From positions 1 to 7,130 of the forward strand of contig JAEYEN010000037.1 of the NCBI GenBank assembly GCA_023403375.1: a DNA stretch of 7,130 nt, in the 5' to 3' direction. Both the position numbers and the translations under genes were made by a program. The notes beneath the pieces are model-generated. The model was not told the DNA's origin. It saw only the letters and a program-made list of their open reading frames with translations, and searched no databases. The DNA comes from Bacillota bacterium (GTDB taxonomy: Bacteria > Bacillota > Clostridia > Christensenellales > Borkfalkiaceae). Positions 1 to 4,480 of the stretch are shown here, one piece after another; the first letter of the stretch is position 1; every line of letters begins with the position of its first letter.

Positions 1-1551
1 ACCCGTTATTCTCGGAGCGAACCAAGTGCAAGGCCACGTATAGTCCGTTCTCTTCCACAATTTATCGGTAACTTCGTCGGGAAGTTTAACCGTCCAGCCT
101 TCGACTATCTGGAATACGGGACCCAAGCCTTTGACAAGGTTAAGTCTTACCATAGTAGCAGGCATTTCGGCACGGGTAACGAATCTCGAAGAATATCCGC
201 CGCCACGGAAGTAACCCATATCGGCGGCAGGCCACGTCGTCGCTTTCATCATAGTATCGATGTCTTTATCGGTAACGCTCCACCACTGTTTCATTACGGG
301 GTTACCCTTTTCGTCTTTAACTTCGCCGCAAGCGTCTACACAGCACGCGCCGGAGTTTATAAGATGAATAAAGCCGTCCGCTTCTTTTGCTTTTCCTTCC
401 AATTCGTAACCGGTTACGCGTTTAACCGCGTCGCCCGACCAGTACGTTCTGACGTCTGCAAACATCTGCGCTCTGCCCGTAAGCAGTTTCATAAACAACA
501 TAGAAGTTGCGTTAAGCGTATCGTTTTCGGTACCTAAAACGTAAGGTTCTCTTGCGCCGTTCCAATCGAAAGAAGAGTTAAGAATACTTTCGGGGAAGTC
601 GCAGTTAGGATAGAAGTCCGTCCACTGTCGCTGACCCTGGAAGCCGCCGACAATAGCGTTATGTCCGACCATTTCTTCTTCTCTGCCTTCGGGAAGATTC
701 TTGTTGCCGTTAAACAAGTCTTTTATGATGCAGCACATTTTAACGGTGAATTCCCAATCGGCTTCTTTCTGTTCTTTGGTTTTTTGCATTTCGACGGGGT
801 TTTTATCGAAGTCGGGATTGCATTTTTCTTTTACCCATTTAAGCGCTTTCTGATATTCTTTCTCGTCGTAAATGCCTTCGGTCATTCTTCTGATGATTTC
901 AACTTCGTCAACGCTTTCCACTCTCATACCGAGATATTCTTCAAAGAATTCAGGGCTGATGATAGAACCGCCGATACCCATAGTTACGGAACCAATCTGC
1001 AAATAAGATTTACCGCGCATAGAAGCGACTGCGACAGCCGCTCTCGCAAAACGCAGAATTTTGGTTTCTACGTCTTTCGGAATGGAAGTATCGTCCGCGT
1101 CCTGAACTTCGTGTCCGTAAATTCCGAATGCGGGAAGCCCTTTCTGGCTATGCGTAGCGAGTACGGAAGCAAGATAAACCGCGCCCGGTCTTTCCGTTCC
1201 GTTAAAGCCCCAAACCGCTTTAATCGTCATGGGGTCCATATCCATTGTTTCTGCGCCGTAGCACCAGCAAGGCGTTACGGTAAGCGTTATGTCTACGTTA
1301 TTTTTTTTGAACTTGTCCGCACAAGCCGCAGCTTCCGCCACTCTGCCGATAGTGGTATCCGCGATGATTACCTTGACGTGTTCTCCGTTAGAATAATACA
1401 CGTTGTCGGAAATAAGTTTCGCAGCCGCTTTTGCCATATTCATCGTCTGGTCTTCAAGCGATTCTCTCACTTTAATTTTTCCGCGTCTGCCGTCGATTGT
1501 AGGACGAATACCTATAACGGGATAATCGCCTATAAGTCTGGATTCTGCCAT
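1..1551 (-). CDS. fucI: L-fucose isomerase, N-terminal 517 codons (3' end beyond window)
   Basis: L-fucose isomerase interconverts L-fucose and L-fuculose in the cytoplasm, the first step of fucose catabolism; family members also accept D-arabinose. The translation follows E. coli FucI, as I recall it, almost motif for motif: IGIRPTIDGRR near the start, then SLEDQTMNMAKAAA, TVTPCWCYGAETMDMDP, GFNGTERPGAVYLA, HSQKGLPAFGIYGH, GFQGQRQWTDFYPN, NSSFDWNGAREP and FRGGGYSSRF. The metal-binding Glu (in TEND, residue 342) and Asp (in FADVRTYW, residue 366) correspond to E. coli Glu337 and Asp361. The third ligand, His528 in E. coli, falls in the missing part. The window edge cuts the gene after APRITG, so about 80 residues of a roughly 590-residue enzyme are absent. 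The ATG at 1551 is chosen because an AAGGAG sits 9 bases upstream; an in-frame ATG at 1560 abuts the AAGGAG and is too close. The gene is divergent from the AraC regulator. D-arabinose isomerase is the main alternative name. Confidence 0.96.
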   Translation of the reverse strand, partial: MAESRLIGDYPVIGIRPTIDGRRGKIKVRESLEDQTMNMAKAAAKLISDNVYYSNGEHVKVIIADTTIGRVAEAAACADKFKKNNVDITLTVTPCWCYGAETMDMDPMTIKAVWGFNGTERPGAVYLASVLATHSQKGLPAFGIYGHEVQDADDTSIPKDVETKILRFARAAVAVASMRGKSYLQIGSVTMGIGGSIISPEFFEEYLGMRVESVDEVEIIRRMTEGIYDEKEYQKALKWVKEKCNPDFDKNPVEMQKTKEQKEADWEFTVKMCCIIKDLFNGNKNLPEGREEEMVGHNAIVGGFQGQRQWTDFYPNCDFPESILNSSFDWNGAREPYVLGTENDTLNATSMLFMKLLTGRAQMFADVRTYWSGDAVKRVTGYELEGKAKEADGFIHLINSGACCVDACGEVKDEKGNPVMKQWWSVTDKDIDTMMKATTWPAADMGYFRGGGYSSRFVTRAEMPATMVRLNLVKGLGPVFQIVEGWTVKLPDEVTDKLWKRTDYTWPCTWFAPRITG

Positions 1552-1560
1552 AAATAACAT

Positions 1561-1566
1561 CTCCTT
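1561..1566 (-). promoter_or_regulatory. Ribosome binding site of fucI
   Basis: AAGGAG on the minus strand, followed by ATGTTATTT and then the ATG at 1551. The 9-base spacing decides between the two in-frame ATG codons in favour of 1551. Confidence 0.85.
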
Positions 1567-1587
1567 AAAAATTTTTACCTATTTAAA

Positions 1588-1616
1588 ATTATATACTTGA
1601 AATTATCCGTCTGCTT
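1588..1616 (-). promoter_or_regulatory. Candidate fucI promoter
   Basis: A perfect TATAAT lies on the minus strand at 1593-1588, about 37 bases upstream of the fucI ATG. The hexamer 17 bases further upstream (AAGCAG, 1616-1611) matches the -35 consensus poorly. Good -10 with poor -35 is typical of promoters that need an activator, which would suit control by the divergent AraC protein. The start point would be near 1581. This is inferred from sequence only; the region is so AT-rich that other -10-like boxes exist. Confidence 0.5.
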
Positions 1617-1626
1617 GTATTATAAT
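1597..1626 (+). promoter_or_regulatory. Candidate promoter of the AraC-family regulator
   Basis: TTGAAA at 1597-1602 and TATAAT at 1621-1626 are separated by 18 bases, a good match to a housekeeping sigma promoter. Transcription would start near 1633 and give a 5' leader of about 43 bases. The core elements interleave with those of the leftward fucI promoter candidate, so RNA polymerase could probably not hold both at once. Confidence 0.6.
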
Positions 1627-1675
1627 AGTAAATAATATAATTATTTTCATAAATTTTTACAAAAACGGATTTTAT

Positions 1676-2515
1676 ATGAGTTACAACGAAACAAAACAGC
1701 ACGGGACGGAAGATTTCCCTTTCGAGTTATACGAACTTGACAAGTCGCATCCGAGATACGAAATGGCTTTCCACTATCACGCGGCGATTGAAATTATCTA
1801 CGTTAAAAGCGGGCGGCTTTTATTGACGCTTAACCGAAAAACCGTCGCTTTGACCGAAAACGACGTTGCGTTTGTCAACAGCGAAACAATTCACGGCGCA
1901 ACGCCCGAAAACTGTCTTTACGACTGTATCGTATTTAACCCCGCTTTCTTAAAACCTGATAATTTTTATTGCAGCGAGTTTATAGATAACCTGTTGAATA
2001 AATCTTTGTTTATAAACGACGTGATAAAAGACGACGAAGTTTTAGCGATTATAAAAGACATTGCGCTTTCGCTTAAAAACAAGTCGGAAGGCTTTAAGTT
2101 TAAGGTTATCGGTCTTTTCAACATTCTTCTTTACACAATTATAAATAAACGCTATTACACGTATGAAGTTGCCGACTTTTCGGAAAAAGACGAACGCAAC
2201 GTTTCTAAACTTAAAGCGGTTTTAGAGTTTATCAGAAAGAACTACGCGTCCGAAATATCCTTAAACGATATGGCGAATATAACGGGTCTTTCTACAAAAT
2301 ACTTCTGTTCCTTTTTTAAGAGTATGACGGGAAAAACGCCCGTCGATTATCTAAGAGCGTACAGAATAGAAAAAGCGTGCAGAATGTTGACCGCTACCGA
2401 CAAACCCGTTACGCAGATTGCATACGACTGCGGCTTTAACGATTCGAGTTACTTTGTAAAAACTTTTAAGGAATTCAAAAACACAACGCCGAAAAAATAT
2501 CGGGGCGGCAACTAA
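1676..2515 (+). CDS. AraC-family transcriptional regulator (cupin sensor plus double helix-turn-helix)
   Basis: A 279-residue one-component regulator of standard length for the family. Residues about 20-90 form an AraC-type cupin sugar-binding domain: FHYHAAIEIIYVKSGR with His33, His35 and Glu39, then ENDVAFVNSETIHG with His73. Residues 178-276 form the DNA-binding domain. The first helix-turn-helix is around 195-216 (LNDMANITGLSTKYFCSFFK) and the second around 244-267 (VTQIAYDCGFNDSSYFVKTF), ending in the typical TPKKYR. The start ATG is preceded by only a weak GGA six bases upstream, suggesting modest translation; no better in-frame start precedes it. It is divergent from fucI with a 124-bp gap, the usual layout of a regulator and its target, so control of fucose genes is a reasonable inference. 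The ligand cannot be read from the sequence; L-fucose, L-fuculose phosphate or rhamnose are candidates. Confidence 0.93.
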   Translation: MSYNETKQHGTEDFPFELYELDKSHPRYEMAFHYHAAIEIIYVKSGRLLLTLNRKTVALTENDVAFVNSETIHGATPENCLYDCIVFNPAFLKPDNFYCSEFIDNLLNKSLFINDVIKDDEVLAIIKDIALSLKNKSEGFKFKVIGLFNILLYTIINKRYYTYEVADFSEKDERNVSKLKAVLEFIRKNYASEISLNDMANITGLSTKYFCSFFKSMTGKTPVDYLRAYRIEKACRMLTATDKPVTQIAYDCGFNDSSYFVKTFKEFKNTTPKKYRGGN

Positions 2516-2524
2516 ACCGATTGA

Positions 2525-2549
2525 TTTTTACAGAACTTTTTTGTAAAAA
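2525..2549. other. AT-rich hairpin just after the AraC-family gene
   Basis: TTTTTACA (2525-2532) pairs perfectly with TGTAAAAA (2542-2549) across a 9-base loop, beginning 9 bases past the regulator stop codon. It lacks the GC core and T tract of a typical terminator, so it may only protect the 3' end or contribute weakly to termination. Confidence 0.35.
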
Positions 2550-2558
2550 CTAAATTAT

Positions 2559-2579
2559 AAAACGCCGTTTTTCGGTTTT
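2559..2579. terminator. Weak, possibly bidirectional terminator between convergent genes
   Basis: AAAA(CG)CCG-TTTTT-CGGTTTT can fold as a 3-bp CCG/CGG stem extended by four A-T pairs around a two-base bulge. On the plus strand it is followed by ATTCTATTTTT; on the minus strand the tail is ATAATTTAGTTTTT. It lies between the regulator (ending 2515) and the yolD-like gene (ending 2621), where both transcripts need to stop. The stem is short, so confidence is low. Confidence 0.35.
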
Positions 2580-2618
2580 ATTCTATTTTTCAGCCTGTTT
2601 TATTCTATTTTTCAGATT
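2575..2618. repeat. Two-copy 22-bp tandem repeat
   Basis: Two adjacent 22-bp units at 2575-2596 and 2597-2618 share their first 19 bases exactly (GTTTTATTCTATTTTTCAG) and differ in the last three (CCT, ATT). The array ends three bases before the stop triplet of the yolD-like gene. It is probably a replication-slippage duplication in the 3' spacer; no function is evident. Confidence 0.8.
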
Positions 2619-2620
2619 GT

Positions 2621-2953
2621 TTAGTTACCTGTTTTTTCAAGAATTACCAAATCGTAAACGTCTGAAAAATTTATAACTTTTTTAACGATTGTTATGGTTT
2701 TGAACACCGTGTCCACTGCGGTTACAACTCCCGTCAGAAAAACGTATCCGTCTTTATCGTAATATTCGGCTTTAACGGCATCCCCTTTTTTCAGTTCCGA
2801 AACAGTTGCGGAAAGAAAGGCTTCTCGCTCTTCCGAGAGTTCTTTCTTTTCGCATTTTATTTTTTCTTTGGCTTTTATCTCGTCATAGTAGCCTTGAAGC
2901 GCTTTGAACGGCATAAACTGTTTGGCGCGCATTTCCCTACTCATTTTCTCCAC
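2621..2953 (-). CDS. YolD-like protein, partner of the Y-family polymerase
   Basis: A 110-residue small protein matching the YolD-like family, usually about 100-130 residues and commonly encoded beside UmuC/DinB-type polymerases in Bacillota. Residues 4-30 carry the family signature (MSREMRAKQFMPFKALQGYY), followed by a charged, probably helical stretch (25-55). A beta-rich C-terminal half follows, with KKGDAVKAEYY, a GVVTAVD strand and INFSDVYDLVIL near the end. The start is GTG at 2953: AGGAGGG lies 7 bases upstream, while the ATG at 2944 would be 16 bases away. The gene overlaps the polymerase stop by 17 bp and its ribosome binding site is inside the polymerase gene, so translation is probably coupled. 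YolD proteins are thought to act with the polymerase in damage tolerance, but their biochemical role is not settled. Confidence 0.85.
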   Translation of the reverse strand: MEKMSREMRAKQFMPFKALQGYYDEIKAKEKIKCEKKELSEEREAFLSATVSELKKGDAVKAEYYDKDGYVFLTGVVTAVDTVFKTITIVKKVINFSDVYDLVILEKTGN

Positions 2954-4205
2954 TGTTATGCCCTCCTATCATTCTATTGCGCTCTCTGGCGGTTGCGCCG
3001 CTACGGAAACTATTGCCTTTTAATATGGCGTTTTTTCCGAACTTATCCTTTATTTCCAGCACGGTTTTTTGCAGACTTTGTTCTTTTTTCTCTTCGTCCA
3101 AATCGGTAAAAAGCGTATACGTTTTGTACTTTTCGTCAAGCAGATTATCAAAACCTATGGTAATCTTTCTTATGCCGCAATTTTTTCTTACCGTTTTAAA
3201 ATAAAAGTTCTTGAAACACTCCATCAGTTTAGAAAAAGACGAAGTATATTCTTTTATGGTAACGTTTCCGCCGGTAGACGGTATTGCGCCGTCCGCATAT
3301 CCGATTGCGAGAAAAATACAATCGGTAACAAGTTCTTTCTCGACAAGTTCAAGACAAAGCGCGTCTACCATTTCTTTAAGCACGGTATATGCGTCTTCCA
3401 CCGAATAGTCGGAAAAAAGTATCTGGCTGTTTGACAGCGAGCGGCTGTTAGACTTATAGTTTTTTATATCCGCCATGGTGCAGGGTTCTATACCCTTAGA
3501 ATGGTCTATTAAAATTTCCGCGTTTACCCCGAATTCTTTATATAAAATCTTTTCGTCCGCAACCGATAAATCGTACAAATCGTATATGCCAAGCCTGTTC
3601 AGTCTGTTCTGAATACCCCTGCCTATTCCCCATATATCGGTCATAGGTCTGTGGTGCCATATTTGTTTTTTGAACTCTTCTTCGTCCAAAAACCCCATAA
3701 AATCCGCGGCGTGTTTTGCCGTTATATCGAGCGCTACCTTGGTTAAAAACAAGTTTGTGCCTATGCCGACGGTGGCTCTTATCCCCGTTTGTTCAAACAC
3801 CGCGTCTATAAGCATTTTGGCTATGCCTTTCGCCGTCTTATTATAAATCTTTATATAATCCGTAAGTTCTATAAAACATTCGTCAATCGAATAAACGTGT
3901 ATGTCGTCGGGGCTGATATACCTTAAATATATCGAATAAATCTCGGCGGATTTTTGCATATACAGTTTCATTCTGGGCTTTGCGATAACGTATTCCACGC
4001 TTTTAGGAATTTCGTAAATTCTGCAACGGTTTTTTATCCCCAGCGCTTTCATTGCGGGGCTTATCGCAAGGCATATCGTTCCCTTGCTTCTGTCGGGGTC
4101 GGCTACTACAAGGTTTGTCTTGAACGGGTCGAAATTTCTTTCCACGCATTCTACGGACGCAAAAAAACTTTTTAAGTCTATACAACAATATATTCTGTTT
4201 TCCAT
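2937..4205 (-). CDS. Y-family translesion DNA polymerase (UmuC/DinB superfamily, YolD-associated type)
   Basis: A 422-residue error-prone polymerase that copies past damaged template bases. Catalytic residues are in place: Asp10 in CIDLKSFFASVE, and Asp108-Glu109 in YSIDECFIEL. Phe15 sits at the steric-gate position that excludes ribonucleotides. The finger segment has the usual VVADPDRSKGTICLAISP. A thumb helix-hairpin-helix lies at about 191-207 (IWGIGRGIQNRLNRLGI), and the little finger starts near 251 (KSNSRSLSNSQILFSDYS). The C-terminus has YTLFTDLDEE (near 371), in the place where relatives carry a QLSLF-type sliding-clamp motif, so clamp binding may be weak but is plausible. It ends FGKNAILKGNSF...GATARERNRMIGGHN, typical of the clostridial YolD-linked subgroup. 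The start at 4205 fits the homology, but the only clear AAGGAG is 16 bases upstream. It is translated ahead of the overlapping yolD-like gene. I see no convincing LexA box upstream. Confidence 0.94.
   Translation of the reverse strand: MENRIYCCIDLKSFFASVECVERNFDPFKTNLVVADPDRSKGTICLAISPAMKALGIKNRCRIYEIPKSVEYVIAKPRMKLYMQKSAEIYSIYLRYISPDDIHVYSIDECFIELTDYIKIYNKTAKGIAKMLIDAVFEQTGIRATVGIGTNLFLTKVALDITAKHAADFMGFLDEEEFKKQIWHHRPMTDIWGIGRGIQNRLNRLGIYDLYDLSVADEKILYKEFGVNAEILIDHSKGIEPCTMADIKNYKSNSRSLSNSQILFSDYSVEDAYTVLKEMVDALCLELVEKELVTDCIFLAIGYADGAIPSTGGNVTIKEYTSSFSKLMECFKNFYFKTVRKNCGIRKITIGFDNLLDEKYKTYTLFTDLDEEKKEQSLQKTVLEIKDKFGKNAILKGNSFRSGATARERNRMIGGHNSGENE
2961..2967 (-). promoter_or_regulatory. 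Ribosome binding site of the yolD-like gene, inside the polymerase gene
   Basis: AGGAGGG on the minus strand lies 7 bases before the GTG at 2953. It is the strongest Shine-Dalgarno match in the window and supports GTG over the ATG at 2944. Confidence 0.85.
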
Positions 4206-4216
4206 AGTCGCCCCAT
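4178..4216 (-). other. Possible 12-codon upstream ORF overlapping the polymerase start
   Basis: ATG at 4216 opens a short frame (MGRLWKTEYIVV, stop TAG at 4180-4178), out of frame with the polymerase ATG at 4205. Its ATG is 5 bases from the AAGGAG at 4227-4222, a workable spacing, whereas the polymerase ATG is 16 bases from it. If translated, it would overlap the first nine polymerase codons and could limit or couple polymerase translation. It may equally be chance. Confidence 0.3.
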
Positions 4217-4221
4217 AGCCG

Positions 4222-4227
4222 CTCCTT
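4222..4227 (-). promoter_or_regulatory. Shine-Dalgarno sequence in the polymerase leader, unusually placed
   Basis: AAGGAG on the minus strand is preceded by a run of A. It is 5 bases from the ATG at 4216 and 16 bases from the polymerase ATG at 4205. The polymerase start itself has only a weak GGGGCG just upstream. Confidence 0.55.
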
Positions 4228-4267
4228 TTTTTATTTTTTAATCCGTCGGAATTTTATCTGCCCGTCC

Positions 4268-4315
4268 GCTCGACTTTTGTTTTTGCGTTTTGCTTGACTT
4301 TTGTTTTTACATTTT
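4268..4315. repeat. Two-copy 24-bp tandem repeat in the polymerase leader
   Basis: Units at 4268-4291 and 4292-4315 agree at 21 of 24 positions, with a shared core GACTTTTGTTTTT at 4272-4284 and 4296-4308. They lie 60-110 bases upstream of the polymerase start. On the minus strand each unit reads as an A-rich block ending in AAAAGTC(G/A)AGC. This could be a duplicated operator, an A-tract upstream element or simple slippage. Confidence 0.75.
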
Positions 4316-4332
4316 TGTTCGATTAAAAGCGC

Positions 4333-4338
4333 ATTATA
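4333..4338 (-). promoter_or_regulatory. -10-like box upstream of the polymerase operon
   Basis: TATAAT on the minus strand at 4338-4333 (context GGCATATAATGCGC) is the best -10 match upstream of the polymerase. The -35 region 16-18 bases upstream is poor. If used, transcription would start near 4326 and the leader of about 120 bases would contain the 24-bp repeats and the short upstream ORF. A weaker alternative is TAAAAT at 4256-4251. Confidence 0.35.
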
Positions 4339-4358
4339 TGCCTTTTATGCGGCAATAG

Positions 4359-4410
4359 ACGGGGTCTGACGATTACTGATAGTTTTCCCGGATTGATACG
4401 GTTACCCCGT
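4359..4410. repeat. Inverted repeat in the hydrolase-polymerase spacer
   Basis: ACGGGGT (4359-4365) and ACCCCGT (4404-4410) are perfect 7-bp complements separated by 38 bases. They lie between the hydrolase terminator and the polymerase promoter candidate. The loop is long and no T tract follows, so this is not a convincing terminator; no role is evident. Confidence 0.35.
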
Positions 4411-4430
4411 TTTACAATAAAATTTAACAA

Positions 4431-4457
4431 TAAGGGCAGGTAATTTTCCTGCCCTTA
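4431..4457 (-). terminator. Intrinsic terminator of the glycoside hydrolase gene
   Basis: A perfect 10-bp stem, TAAGGGCAGG with CCTGCCCTTA, encloses a 7-base loop. Read leftward it begins 23 bases after the hydrolase TGA stop and is followed by TTGTTAAATTTTATTG, a T-rich but interrupted tail. Position and stem strength make it the likely end of the hydrolase transcript, leaving the polymerase operon with its own promoter. Confidence 0.82.
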
Positions 4458-4480
4458 GAAAGTTTTTATCTTTTGATTTT

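Larger units (their letters stand above)
1569..1660. repeat. 10-bp direct repeat flanking the divergent promoters
   Basis: AAATTTTTAC occurs at 1569-1578 (in the fucI leader) and again at 1651-1660 (in the regulator leader), 82 bp apart in the same orientation, bracketing both promoter candidates. AraC-family proteins often bind direct repeats, so these may be half-sites. The word is AT-rich, in AT-rich DNA, so chance is possible. Confidence 0.35.

Noticed and set aside
661..1557. 298-residue plus-strand open frame
   Set aside because: It lies entirely antisense to the well-supported fucI; its Phe/His/Arg-rich translation resembles no family I recognise and it has no ribosome binding site I can support.
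2894..3434. Several plus-strand frames of 65-121 residues
   Set aside because: They are antisense to the Y-family polymerase, whose catalytic motifs make the minus-strand reading certain.
4003..4188. 61-residue minus-strand frame near the polymerase start
   Set aside because: It is an out-of-frame shadow inside the polymerase coding region, rich in Arg/Lys and without motifs.
4294..4299. TTGACT on the plus strand as a -35 element for a rightward transcript
   Set aside because: No acceptable -10 hexamer lies 16-18 bases downstream and no gene reads rightward from there.
4309..4325. Possible LexA box (CGAACAAAAATGT on the minus strand)
   Set aside because: The first half resembles CGAAC, but the second half and the spacing do not match the Bacillota consensus GAAC-N4-GTTC/GTTT.
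4328..4351. Short hairpin around CGCAT...ATGCG
   Set aside because: Only five pairs around a 12-base loop with no T tract; not distinguishable from chance.
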